Virus record (IMG/VR): IMGVR_UViG_3300044630_000946
Location: 1-25,226 of that record
Origin: a virus
Strand: one strand, 5' to 3'
Length of the DNA: 25,226 nt
The translations under genes were made by a program, and so were the position numbers. The notes below the pieces were generated by a model. It worked only from the letters and a program-made list of their open reading frames with translations. It did no database searches and was not told where the DNA came from. How positions within the stretch are numbered: position 1 is the stretch's first letter; each line of letters opens with the position of its first letter. This document shows, piece by piece, positions 16,147 to 22,618 of this stretch.

Positions 16147-18867
16147 TTGACTAGCCTCAAGCGCAAAATATTATTGGCTTTGGGGGTAGGTCTATGTTTA
16201 ACAATTTTTGGCATTATGGCGCCTAACGAGGCCTATGCTACTGACAATCAAGAGCAGGTAATTGTTAGCCCTGCTCAGCAAGCAGTTGATACAGCCCTTG
16301 CAACGGCTACTACAGAGGTTCAACAGGCTATTGCAGCCACAGACACTGCCACAGCCACCATAGCCGTAGCAGTTGCTGAAAGGGTAGAGGCTCAAGCAGC
16401 AGTAGACACATTAACAGCCACAGTAGCGGTAGCACAATCAAATGTAGCCTTAGTAGACACAGCCACCGCAACAATTAATGCTATAGATTTATCTGTTACG
16501 CCAGTAGATCAAAGTTCACAGGTAGTCCAAGATGCAAAAAATACAATTACAACAGCCCAAACCTCTATAAATAATATTGATACATCAACTGCACAAGTAC
16601 AAATATCTGAAGTTATTTTAGCAAAAACAGAAGCATCTACAGCACAAGCAACTGCTCAAACCGAACTAACTCAAGCCAACATTGCAATTGATAATGCTCA
16701 GACAGCAGTGAATAATTTACAAGCCACTATTGGAACTAGCACTAATGTTCTTGCTGGCGTAGACGATGCTGGCGTTAAAATGAATCTTCCATTCGGAATG
16801 CAAATGGGTGGAACTTTATATAACAATGTATTTGTTGGGTCTAATGCAACTATAACATTTGGTGTCAACGAAGGTCCTAATTATTATTCTACTCCAAGTG
16901 CACCATCCGTATCTATTGCAGGTTGGGACTGGACAACTTGGAGTACTGGAACGGGAATTACATATGCAACAACTGGTACAAGTTTAGATATTGCATGGGA
17001 CCTTCGTCCTTATCCACAACAGGATGCTTCAACACAAATGGTTCAAGTAAGATTTAATGCTGATGTTAATCCAAATGATGGTGCTTGGATAGCAAGTGTA
17101 ACTGCTAATGGACCAATACCTAATGGAGCAAGATTTAATTATAGAGAAACAACTAATGGAACGGTAACAGAAATTACTAACACTAATGCTGGTACTGGAT
17201 TTACTGGACAAATAAGTCAAGGTGCAGAGTTTACTCCATATGTAGACCCAAATACTTCAACAATTCAAGCAGCAGTAGATTCTGCAAACGCTACAATTGC
17301 ACAATTAAACTCAAGCCTTACTCCAGTTGTTGCTCAAAACACTACAAATACATCAGCAATAAATGCTATTAATACAACATCTTTAACTAATACCGTAAAC
17401 TCAGCGGTATCTAGTAAAACAAATTTACAAACACAATTAAATACAAATGCTCAAGAGTTAATTACAGCAATTAGCACCAACATTCCTACTCCTGCTCCAG
17501 TAATTTTAGAAACAGTCGTTCAGGGTACAACAGTTACCATAGCGCCAGAACTTCCAACAGGGTATGCAGCAAATACTTGGTTTTATCAGGTAGAAACTGA
17601 AGATCCTAGTGCAGAAAATCCATATGAAGGTGGTACTTATAATACAAGTGGTGCTCCAGAATCTATTGAATTAACTGGTTTGACACAAGGTGCTACATAT
17701 TCTATTAGAGTTGCTAACTGGTCAGGGCCTGTAAGTGAATATGCAGAAGTCGTTGTTTCTATACCAGCACCACAAGGTTCTAATTTAACTACTGGAGGTT
17801 CAATTAATACAACTCCTGTAGATACAACTCCAATTGATACAACTCCTGTGTACACAGAACCAATTAATACAACTCCTGTAGATACAACTCCAATTGATAC
17901 AACTCCTGTAGATACAGAACCTATAAACACAGAACCAGTTGAGACTGAACCAATTAACACAGAGCCTGTAGACACAGAGCCTGTAGACACAGAACCAGTT
18001 GAGACGGAGCCTATAGATACAGAACCAGTTGAGACGGAGCCTATAGATACAGAACCAGTTGAAACTGAACCCATTAATACAGAGCCTGTAGAAGAACTTT
18101 CAGTTAGCGAAGAGGCAGAAGTTGTATTTGAAGAAAGCGAAGCCTCTATTGAAGAAATATCAGAAAGTGGTGCAAATCTTTCTGTAGAAGATGTTGAAGA
18201 AATTGTTACTGATTTAATTAGTGATAGCACTTTAGATGCATCTGAGGTTTCTGCAGTACTAGAAGCAATTGCTGAAGGTGGAGAAGTGTCTGCAGAAATT
18301 GCTGCTGAAGTATCTGAATCTTTATCAGAGGGCGGACTAACAGAAACAGAAGCAGCATTTATTACAGAAATGCTTTCTGCGGATGGAGAAATAACAACTG
18401 CAGAAGTTGTTAATTTATCTGAAGCCTTATCTGAAGACGGCAAGTTTACTTTGGCAGAAAAAGATTTAGTTGCAGATGTGTTGGTGTCATCAGCAGAGGG
18501 AGAACCAGTAACTGCTGCAAACATAGAATCGGCGGGACTTGAATATCGTGATCTTCCTCCATTAATACCAGTAGAAGTAAGAGAAGATGCTAACGGTAAC
18601 CCTGTTGTTATTAATGCAGAAGTGGCTTCAGCATTGCTTGTACTAGAAAATCCAGCAGCATTATTAGATGCAGTTGCTACTTGTTTTAATCCAGATGAAG
18701 CAATTGAAGGTTTGACAGAAGAGCAAAAATGTGAGTTAGGCAAAGCCTTGCTTAGCATAGGTGCTGATATGTCTATTCCAGAACGTGAAAAAGCAGAAGA
18801 TATTGTGGTTGTAACAATTATTGCTGGTCAAATAATTGTTGCTGCTGCACCTAGAAGAAGGAGATAA
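16147..18867 (+). CDS. Large exported, C-terminally anchored multidomain protein
   Basis: A 906-aa protein starting at TTG (GGAG 11 nt upstream). Order of parts: signal peptide (1-31, cleavage near AYA); Ala/Thr/Gln/Val-rich coiled-coil (about 35-195); beta domain (about 195-360) with NLPFGMQMGGTLYNN and GWDWTTW segments; second coiled-coil (about 370-460); fibronectin-III-like domain (about 465-550); 20 imperfect pentapeptides of the form (V/I)(D/N/E)T(T/E)P (about 552-648); acidic helical region (about 650-860) with two cysteines; and a hydrophobic segment (VVVTIIAGQIIVAAA) ending in four arginines. The end fits a membrane anchor with a cytoplasmic tail. It would decorate the host envelope. 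A virion fibre is less likely given signal and anchor. Function unknown. Confidence 0.75.
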   Translation: MTSLKRKILLALGVGLCLTIFGIMAPNEAYATDNQEQVIVSPAQQAVDTALATATTEVQQAIAATDTATATIAVAVAERVEAQAAVDTLTATVAVAQSNVALVDTATATINAIDLSVTPVDQSSQVVQDAKNTITTAQTSINNIDTSTAQVQISEVILAKTEASTAQATAQTELTQANIAIDNAQTAVNNLQATIGTSTNVLAGVDDAGVKMNLPFGMQMGGTLYNNVFVGSNATITFGVNEGPNYYSTPSAPSVSIAGWDWTTWSTGTGITYATTGTSLDIAWDLRPYPQQDASTQMVQVRFNADVNPNDGAWIASVTANGPIPNGARFNYRETTNGTVTEITNTNAGTGFTGQISQGAEFTPYVDPNTSTIQAAVDSANATIAQLNSSLTPVVAQNTTNTSAINAINTTSLTNTVNSAVSSKTNLQTQLNTNAQELITAISTNIPTPAPVILETVVQGTTVTIAPELPTGYAANTWFYQVETEDPSAENPYEGGTYNTSGAPESIELTGLTQGATYSIRVANWSGPVSEYAEVVVSIPAPQGSNLTTGGSINTTPVDTTPIDTTPVYTEPINTTPVDTTPIDTTPVDTEPINTEPVETEPINTEPVDTEPVDTEPVETEPIDTEPVETEPIDTEPVETEPINTEPVEELSVSEEAEVVFEESEASIEEISESGANLSVEDVEEIVTDLISDSTLDASEVSAVLEAIAEGGEVSAEIAAEVSESLSEGGLTETEAAFITEMLSADGEITTAEVVNLSEALSEDGKFTLAEKDLVADVLVSSAEGEPVTAANIESAGLEYRDLPPLIPVEVREDANGNPVVINAEVASALLVLENPAALLDAVATCFNPDEAIEGLTEEQKCELGKALLSIGADMSIPEREKAEDIVVVTIIAGQIIVAAAPRRRR
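17801..18092 (+). repeat. In-frame tandem repeats encoding a (V/I)(D/N/E)T(T/E)P rod
   Basis: Two 60-nt units (17801-17860 and 17861-17920) differ at three positions by eye. Two 30-nt units (18001-18030 and 18031-18060) are identical. The unit length is a multiple of 15 nt throughout, so the reading frame is kept. The product is a proline-spaced, increasingly acidic stalk inside the 906-aa protein. Confidence 0.9.
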
Positions 18868-18868
18868 A

Positions 18869-19042
18869 ATGAAAAAGTTAAAAGAATGGGGTATGGCAGC
18901 CCTAAACGAAAACTTTACATTCCTTGGCTTCTTTGTAGCATGGGTGGTTTTAGAGGGTAGCGCAAAGACGGTGGTTGGGTATGTAACCCTAGCATCAGTA
19001 GCCATATGGTTTGCAACCATAGGAATACGTAAAGAAGACTAA
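18869..19042 (+). CDS. Small membrane protein (57 aa)
   Basis: The ATG at 18869 follows AGAAGGAG, which lies inside the end of the preceding gene. The product has a basic N-terminus (MKKLKEWG), two hydrophobic segments (about 18-30 and 35-50) and a charged end (IRKED). It could be a small holin-like or accessory lysis protein, since endolysin genes follow, but size and topology alone cannot settle this. It is cotranscribed with the 906-aa protein gene. Confidence 0.65.
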   Translation: MKKLKEWGMAALNENFTFLGFFVAWVVLEGSAKTVVGYVTLASVAIWFATIGIRKED

Positions 19043-19048
19043 TAAGTT

Positions 19049-19057
19049 TGCTATAAT
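19049..19057 (+). promoter_or_regulatory. Extended -10 promoter, leaderless type, for the lipoprotein gene
   Basis: TGC-TATAAT ends exactly 6 nt before the ATG at 19064, so transcription would begin at or beside the start codon. The AGGAG in between is only 1 nt from the ATG, too near for a normal Shine-Dalgarno. No -35 is evident. Confidence 0.65.
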
Positions 19058-19063
19058 AGGAGT

Positions 19064-19288
19064 ATGTCAAAACTACGCATATTCCTATTATCAACTATTT
19101 TAGCCCTAGGACTAACATCCTGTGGCTATCAGGGTTTTTATAGATATCCTTGTCAGAATCCTGACAATTGGGAGAAGGCTGAATGCAATCCTCCAATTTG
19201 TGAAGCATCTGGAACATGCACAAAAGATATGATTAAAACAAGCACAGAGTCAAACTTAAATACAACAGGGGGAACAAATAATGGCTAA
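19064..19288 (+). CDS. Small lipoprotein
   Basis: A 74-aa protein with a short signal sequence and lipobox LTSC (acylated Cys20), followed by a small Cys-rich domain (CQNPDNWEKAEC, then CEASGTC) and a Thr/Asn/Gly tail. It would be exported and lipid-anchored on the outer face of the host membrane. Its position just before a holin candidate and an endolysin suggests a spanin-like or lysis-associated role, or superinfection exclusion; both are inference. It overlaps the next gene by 8 nt. Confidence 0.7.
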   Translation: MSKLRIFLLSTILALGLTSCGYQGFYRYPCQNPDNWEKAECNPPICEASGTCTKDMIKTSTESNLNTTGGTNNG

Positions 19289-19688
19289 AGAAAAACTATC
19301 TCCACAAGATTTAGATGCAAGATTAAAGTTTATATTAGGTATTACATTAGGATCAATCTTATTTCTTACTTCAGTAGGAATTTTATATGGTCTTTTATTT
19401 GTGTCGCAACCTATCGGCGCACAGTCTGAAAATGATAAAATGTTTTTTAACGTTTTAGGGAGCGTTGCTACTTTTATTACAGGAACACTTGCAGGTCTTT
19501 TAATTGGTCAATCTGGTGCTAAAGATGTAATGTCAGCACAATTAGCCAATAAAGAGATGGATGCCAAAAATACTCAGGCAGATAAAAAATTAGAAGCAGA
19601 AATTGATGCTACAGCAGCACGTTTAGCAGCAAAGCCAGATGGCGCAATGCCAGAAGAACAACCAGTTGATACAGATTGGGATAAGTAA
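19281..19688 (+). CDS. Two-TM membrane protein, holin candidate
   Basis: A 135-aa protein with a short charged N-terminus, TM1 (about 17-40, FILGITLGSILFLTSVGILY), a polar loop, TM2 (about 57-77, VLGSVATFITGTLAGLLIG) and a long charged helical tail. The two-TM topology, the overlap with the lipoprotein gene, and the endolysin gene 2 nt downstream make a holin likely. It would form membrane lesions to release or activate the endolysin. No family-specific holin motif is visible, so the call is contextual. Confidence 0.55.
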   Translation: MAKEKLSPQDLDARLKFILGITLGSILFLTSVGILYGLLFVSQPIGAQSENDKMFFNVLGSVATFITGTLAGLLIGQSGAKDVMSAQLANKEMDAKNTQADKKLEAEIDATAARLAAKPDGAMPEEQPVDTDWDK

Positions 19689-19690
19689 AA

Positions 19691-20266
19691 ATGGCAGATC
19701 AAGGTACAGCAGCACGTTTAATTGAAGTTGCTACAGCAGAAATTGGCACTATTGAAGGACCAAAAGACAACGAAACAAAGTACGGCGCTTATACAAAGGC
19801 TAACTTCCAACCTTGGTGTGGATCATTTGTTAATTGGTGTGGCAACGAGGCTGGCGTAAAAATTCCTAATACTGTTTATACTCCAGGTGGAGCAGCAGCA
19901 TTTAAAAAGGCTGGTCAATGGATTGATGGAGATATTGCAGATCCAGAGCCAGGAGATATTGCTTATTTTGATTTCCCATCAGATGGCGTTGATAGGGTGT
20001 CTCACGTAGGTATTGTTGTTAAAGACAACGAAGATGGAACAGTTTGGTGTATTGAAGGAAACACTTCTTCAAAGAAATCTGGAAGCCAAAGAAATGGTGG
20101 AGAGGTTTGCAAGCAACTTCGTGCCTATAAGAAAAACAAGGCTGGAGTAATGATTTCAATAGTTGGGTTTGGTAGACCTAAATTTGGCTCTGCTCCTGCG
20201 ACTACCTCTAAAAAACCTGCGGGTAAGCCTAAAACATGCTCAGCCTGTGGTCAAAATATTAAATAA
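19691..20266 (+). CDS. CHAP-domain endolysin with C-terminal zinc ribbon
   Basis: A 191-aa protein. The CHAP (cysteine, histidine-dependent amidohydrolase/peptidase) domain spans about 5-165: catalytic C43 in PWCGSFVNWC, H105 in VSHVGIVV, and a polar residue (E122 or N124) in CIEGNTSS. A Pro/Lys-rich linker leads to CSACGQNIK, half of a zinc ribbon or a small binding tag. CHAP enzymes cut peptidoglycan stem peptides or amide bonds. No signal peptide is seen, so release through the upstream holin candidate is expected. Confidence 0.88.
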   Translation: MADQGTAARLIEVATAEIGTIEGPKDNETKYGAYTKANFQPWCGSFVNWCGNEAGVKIPNTVYTPGGAAAFKKAGQWIDGDIADPEPGDIAYFDFPSDGVDRVSHVGIVVKDNEDGTVWCIEGNTSSKKSGSQRNGGEVCKQLRAYKKNKAGVMISIVGFGRPKFGSAPATTSKKPAGKPKTCSACGQNIK

Positions 20267-20272
20267 AGGTGT

Positions 20273-20301
20273 TTGACTAAGAAAAAAGGGTTTGGTATAC
20301 T
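20273..20301 (+). promoter_or_regulatory. Strong promoter for the Ntn hydrolase gene
   Basis: TTGACT (20273-20278), 17-nt spacer, TATACT (20296-20301) with an extended TGG. Predicted start near 20308; the leader carries AGGGGGA 8 nt before the ATG at 20331. Confidence 0.8.
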
Positions 20302-20330
20302 TAAGTAGTATATTCTAGGGGGATTTTCGT

Positions 20331-20855
20331 ATGACAGTATTAGCCGTTGCTCGCCATGAAGGAAAAATCTTTATGGCTGGTGATCGTGGTGCCTCTGATG
20401 ACAATACAATTCTTTCTTTAACTGCGCCAAAGGTTTGGAAACTTGGACCATATCTAATTGGATATGCTGGAGCATTAGATGGTGAACGTATTCGTTACAA
20501 TTTTAATCCATATGTTCCAGATATTAAAGACACAGACAAGTTTATGCAAACTAAATTTATCAAACAACTTAGAGATTTTTATAATAACTGGTGGGTAGAC
20601 ACATCTAAAGAGGGTGATCTTGGTCTTATTATTTGTATTAGAGGACAGATATACGAACATAGTTCTGTAGATATGTCATTGTCAAAATATAATTTAGATT
20701 ATTTAGCAATGGGATCAGGTGCAGAATATGCATACGGATACTTAAATGCTACAGAAAACTCTAAGGATGCTCGTAAAAGGGTTGTTGGAGCAGTAAATTC
20801 GGCAATAAAGTTTAGTCCATCTTGCATGGGACCAGTTGACGTAGTAAGCATTTAG
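20331..20855 (+). CDS. Proteasome-beta/HslV-like Ntn hydrolase
   Basis: A 174-aa protein with the sequence hallmarks of proteasome beta subunits and HslV. Thr follows the initiator Met, so Met removal alone would expose it as the N-terminal nucleophile. Counting that Thr as 1, Asp falls at 17 (MAGDRGAS) and Lys at 33 (TAPKVW), exactly the catalytic spacing of these enzymes. GYAG and GSGAEYAYG (GSG at 128-130 from Met) match the conserved core, followed by an A-x-AI helix and a SPSCMGPVDV end like the family C-terminus. Length is near HslV (about 174 aa). There is no propeptide. No partner ATPase gene is seen. Role unknown: degradation, maturation of phage proteins or interaction with the host proteasome. 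Confidence 0.8.
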   Translation: MTVLAVARHEGKIFMAGDRGASDDNTILSLTAPKVWKLGPYLIGYAGALDGERIRYNFNPYVPDIKDTDKFMQTKFIKQLRDFYNNWWVDTSKEGDLGLIICIRGQIYEHSSVDMSLSKYNLDYLAMGSGAEYAYGYLNATENSKDARKRVVGAVNSAIKFSPSCMGPVDVVSI

Positions 20856-20864
20856 CGCTATACT
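20836..20864 (+). promoter_or_regulatory. Promoter, leaderless type, for the 68-aa acidic protein gene
   Basis: TTGACG (20836-20841), 17-nt spacer, TATACT (20859-20864), then exactly 6 nt to the ATG at 20871. The promoter overlaps the end of the Ntn hydrolase gene. No Shine-Dalgarno is present. Confidence 0.72.
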
Positions 20865-20870
20865 TAATGT

Positions 20871-21077
20871 ATGAATCACAAGCATAAAGAAGATTTGTCT
20901 GCAGAAGAACAAGAGTTTGGTATCTGGCTTGAAAACGGTATTGAAAAAGGTTGGGTAACACCGCCCTATTGCAATACTCATGATGGTGGATACGAGTATA
21001 TGGGTGAAGAAGAGCAAGAAGAATGGGAAGCAGGTGGCGACCCATGCTGTCATGTCATCAGATTGATGATATCTTAA
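20871..21077 (+). CDS. Small acidic phage protein
   Basis: A 68-aa protein rich in Glu and Gly with a HKHKED start, a YCNTHDGGYEYM centre, EEEQEEWEAGG, and PCCHVIR near the end. Cys and His residues (YCNTH, CCH) could bind metal. Similar acidic proteins are known from environmental phages but I cannot name a function. Translation appears leaderless, as the -10 box lies 6 nt before the ATG and no ribosome-binding site is seen. Confidence 0.65.
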   Translation: MNHKHKEDLSAEEQEFGIWLENGIEKGWVTPPYCNTHDGGYEYMGEEEQEEWEAGGDPCCHVIRLMIS

Positions 21078-21093
21078 ATAGATTAGGAATAAT

Positions 21094-21699
21094 ATGAAAA
21101 CAAAAAATAAAGTTATTTTAACAGTTTTAGGTGTCTTGACATCCTCACTGTTTTTTATTGTAGCACCAACAACAGCAAATGCTGGAGATTGTTCTGCTGC
21201 AGATCCATGTGGCACTTGGGCTGTGGTTGAAGGTGGAGTTGTAACAAACATTATTGTTTGCCAACCATCGGTATGTGGATCTGGAGAATTTGCTGGAAAG
21301 CAGGTAGTTTTACAAACACCAGGAAATCCAGTAACTCATCAGTCCCAAGGTGGGTATATGGGAACACGGGAAGAGCCAGTTACATATAACTCAGAACAAA
21401 AAACATTTACTCAATCTGATACTACTTGGTCTGTTCCACAAATTAATACAGAGGTAGTGGAAACAGTAACTGCTACTGGAGCATTAGAAACAGCAACCCT
21501 TACTGCAGTAATTAATCCAGAAGGTCTTAAGTCAAATCCTGCAACTATTTCTGCAACTCAAGGAGAGTTAAATGAAAGCAAAATCTTTAATGAGTCAAAA
21601 ACTAGTGTAGAGGTTGAAATTGCTATTCAAGACAGCGTTATAATGAAAAAATATTTAAATAAGTTTTTGCAATTACTTCGTGGTTGGACAATTGCTTAA
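21094..21699 (+). CDS. Exported Cys-containing protein of unknown function
   Basis: A 201-aa protein with a signal peptide (MKTKNKVILTVLGVLTSSLF, cleavage likely at ANA near residue 30). The mature N-terminus has four cysteines (CSAADPC, CQPSVC) that could form disulphides and a GTWAVVEGGVVTNIIVC segment reminiscent of small beta domains seen in freshwater actinobacterial and phage proteins. The middle is Thr/Glu-rich. The end is a basic amphipathic helix (MKKYLNKFLQLLRGW). TAGGA lies 6 nt before the ATG. It is the third large exported protein of this segment. Confidence 0.65.
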   Translation: MKTKNKVILTVLGVLTSSLFFIVAPTTANAGDCSAADPCGTWAVVEGGVVTNIIVCQPSVCGSGEFAGKQVVLQTPGNPVTHQSQGGYMGTREEPVTYNSEQKTFTQSDTTWSVPQINTEVVETVTATGALETATLTAVINPEGLKSNPATISATQGELNESKIFNESKTSVEVEIAIQDSVIMKKYLNKFLQLLRGWTIA

Positions 21700-21712
21700 A
21701 CAATATTAAAAT
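21684..21712 (+). promoter_or_regulatory. tRNA promoter
   Basis: TTGGAC (21684-21689), 17-nt spacer, TAAAAT (21707-21712). Transcription would begin about 21719, the first base of tRNA-Gly. The -35 lies inside the 3' end of the exported protein gene. Confidence 0.5.
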
Positions 21713-21718
21713 ATAGTT

Positions 21719-21792
21719 GCGGATATTGCATAGTGGTAGTGCGTAACCTTGCCAAGGTTAATGTGTGGGTCCGATTCCCGCTATCCGCTCCA
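21719..21792 (+). tRNA. tRNA-Gly (GCC)
   Basis: Acceptor GCGGATA pairs with TATCCGC. The anticodon arm TAACC-TTGCCAA-GGTTA gives anticodon GCC. The T arm GTGGG-TCCGATT-CCCGC pairs with one wobble. The D arm GCATAGTGGTAGTGC is present. The terminal CCA is encoded (21790-21792). Confidence 0.93.
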
Positions 21793-21793
21793 A

Positions 21794-21865
21794 GGCCCCA
21801 TCTTCTAGTGGTCAGGATACCAGGCTTTCATCTTGGTGAGCAGAGTTCAATTCTCTGTGGGGCTA
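21794..21865 (+). tRNA. tRNA-Glu (TTC)
   Basis: Acceptor GGCCCCA pairs with TGGGGCT (first pair is G-T). The anticodon arm CCAGG-CTTTCAT-CTTGG gives anticodon TTC. The T arm carries GTTCAATTC. It starts 1 nt after tRNA-Gly, so both are probably cut from one transcript. No CCA is encoded (ACAAAG follows), unlike its neighbour. Confidence 0.92.
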
Positions 21866-21873
21866 CAAAGTTC

Positions 21874-21882
21874 TGATATAAT
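21874..21882 (+). promoter_or_regulatory. Extended -10 promoter for hsp20
   Basis: TGA-TATAAT directly downstream of tRNA-Glu. The predicted start (6 nt on) is 21889, exactly the first paired base of leader hairpin 1. The 13-nt core TCTGATATAATAA recurs identically at the promoter before 23921. Confidence 0.7.
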
Positions 21883-21888
21883 AATGTT

Positions 21889-21939
21889 GTATCTGCCAAA
21901 TGGGGATACATTAACTTATTCGCTTGAAAGGGGAATAAA
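21889..21939 (+). promoter_or_regulatory. Hsp20 5' leader: predicted two-hairpin RNA thermometer (ROSE-like)
   Basis: Hairpin 1 (21889-21909): GTATC pairs with GATAC, plus a T-G pair, a bulged G (21895) and two C-G pairs closing an AAAT loop. Hairpin 2 (21916-21938): TTATTC (21916-21921) pairs perfectly with GAATAA (21933-21938), then an opposed G-G (21922/21932), then CTT (21923-21925) with AGG (21929-21931) and a GAA loop. Hairpin 2 buries the whole Shine-Dalgarno (AAGGGG, 21928-21933) and ends 1 nt before the AUG. UCGCU at 21920-21924 fits the U(U/C)GCU element that masks the Shine-Dalgarno in ROSE thermometers, including the G-G mismatch. Paired bases were read by eye; no folding energy was computed. 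Confidence 0.6.
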
Positions 21940-22356
21940 ATGGTAACACAGTTTGCAATGGATCTATTCAATGATCCTTTTTTTATTGGCTTTAACAGAG
22001 AGTTAGGCCGTTTAAATACAGCACATAAAGTAAATTCACAATCATATCCTCCGTATGATCTTCTTAAATTAAATGAAGATACATATAGGCTGTCTCTTGC
22101 TATTGCAGGATTTACAAAAGAAGATATTGATGTATCAGTAGACAATGGAACCCTTGTAATTAAGGGAGAAATTGTAGAGGTTACAGATGCCGAAGTTGTT
22201 CACAAAGGAATTGCTGGTCGTAAATTTGTACGATCTTTTGCTTTGGGTGAATATATGGAAGTATCTAGTGCTGAACTAAAAGATGGATTACTAACAATTA
22301 ATGTTGTTCGTGTCATTCCTGAAGACAAAAAACCTAAAGTAATTAAAATAAAATAA
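21940..22356 (+). CDS. Hsp20 small heat-shock protein
   Basis: A 138-aa alpha-crystallin-domain chaperone, like IbpA in length. The domain (about 38-130) shows YPPYDLLK, YRLSLAIAGFTKEDIDVSV, the family LVIKGE strand, the GRKFVRSFALGEYMEV segment and LKDGLLTINV (the A-x-x-x-n-G-v-L signature). The C-terminal VIKIK contains the I-x-I motif that mediates oligomerisation. It would hold unfolding proteins in the host cytoplasm, perhaps assisting virion assembly. Hsp20 genes are known in marine T4-like cyanophages. It forms its own unit: extended -10 promoter, structured leader, single gene, terminator at 22370-22398. Confidence 0.93.
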   Translation: MVTQFAMDLFNDPFFIGFNRELGRLNTAHKVNSQSYPPYDLLKLNEDTYRLSLAIAGFTKEDIDVSVDNGTLVIKGEIVEVTDAEVVHKGIAGRKFVRSFALGEYMEVSSAELKDGLLTINVVRVIPEDKKPKVIKIK

Positions 22357-22369
22357 AAAAATAACAACC

Positions 22370-22398
22370 TGGGCATGTTGTAAAACTGCCTATTTTTT
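22370..22398 (+). terminator. Rho-independent terminator after hsp20
   Basis: TGGGCA (22370-22375) pairs with TGCCTA (22387-22392) with one G-T pair and an 11-nt loop, followed by six T (22393-22398). It overlaps the next promoter. Confidence 0.6.
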
Positions 22399-22406
22399 GA
22401 TATACT
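22378..22406 (+). promoter_or_regulatory. Promoter for the FmdB-like gene
   Basis: TTGTAA (22378-22383), 17-nt spacer, TATACT (22401-22406) with extended TGA. The -35 lies in the loop of the preceding terminator and the T-run forms part of the spacer. The leader of about 17 nt has AGGAGA before the ATG at 22430. Confidence 0.7.
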
Positions 22407-22429
22407 TAGATATAGCCATAGGAGAGTTT

Positions 22430-22603
22430 ATGCCAAGATACGACTACAAGTGTTCTGTTTGTTCTTCACAGATTGAGTTTGAAAAAAGGTTTGATGAAGA
22501 AATATTTCCAGTATGTTGTAATCAGTCTATGCAAAGGCTTTGGAGTGCTACTACTGCAATATTCAACGGTAGTGGATTTTATTCAACCGACAACAGAAAG
22601 TAG
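22430..22603 (+). CDS. FmdB-type zinc-ribbon protein
   Basis: A 57-aa protein beginning MPRYDYKCSVC, the typical start of the FmdB putative regulatory family. A CxxC pair (C9, C12) is followed by VCCNQSMQRLW, where the usual second CPxC pair is replaced by adjacent cysteines. The tail FNGSGFYSTD matches the family's Gly/Phe-rich end. The ATG at 22430 (AGGAGA 4 nt upstream) is chosen over an upstream in-frame TTG at 22397 that lies inside the promoter. Function in phages is unknown; zinc-dependent regulation is the family assumption. Confidence 0.75.
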   Translation: MPRYDYKCSVCSSQIEFEKRFDEEIFPVCCNQSMQRLWSATTAIFNGSGFYSTDNRK

Positions 22604-22604
22604 A

Positions 22605-22612
22605 TGTATAAT
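22605..22612 (+). promoter_or_regulatory. Promoter -10, leaderless type, for the DUF7455-like gene
   Basis: TATAAT at 22607-22612, with TG directly before it and exactly 6 nt to the ATG at 22619. No -35 or Shine-Dalgarno is visible. Confidence 0.6.
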
Positions 22613-22618
22613 AATACT

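Noticed and set aside
17801-18092. Possible CRISPR or regulatory repeat array
   Set aside because: Units are contiguous, without unique spacers, and all are multiples of 15 nt in frame, so they encode a protein stalk.
17637-18758. A 373-aa open frame on the minus strand rich in Ser, Val, Thr and Gly
   Set aside because: It is the mirror of the tandem repeats and biased codons of the 906-aa protein gene. It has no start signal, and the plus-strand frame has a signal peptide and domain structure.
20308-20331. A structured leader before the Ntn hydrolase gene
   Set aside because: I found no convincing hairpin; the Shine-Dalgarno AGGGGGA appears accessible, unlike in the hsp20 leader.
22397-22429. 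N-terminal extension of the FmdB-like protein
   Set aside because: The upstream TTG lies within the -10 promoter region; MPRYDYKC is the family's normal start and has its own Shine-Dalgarno.
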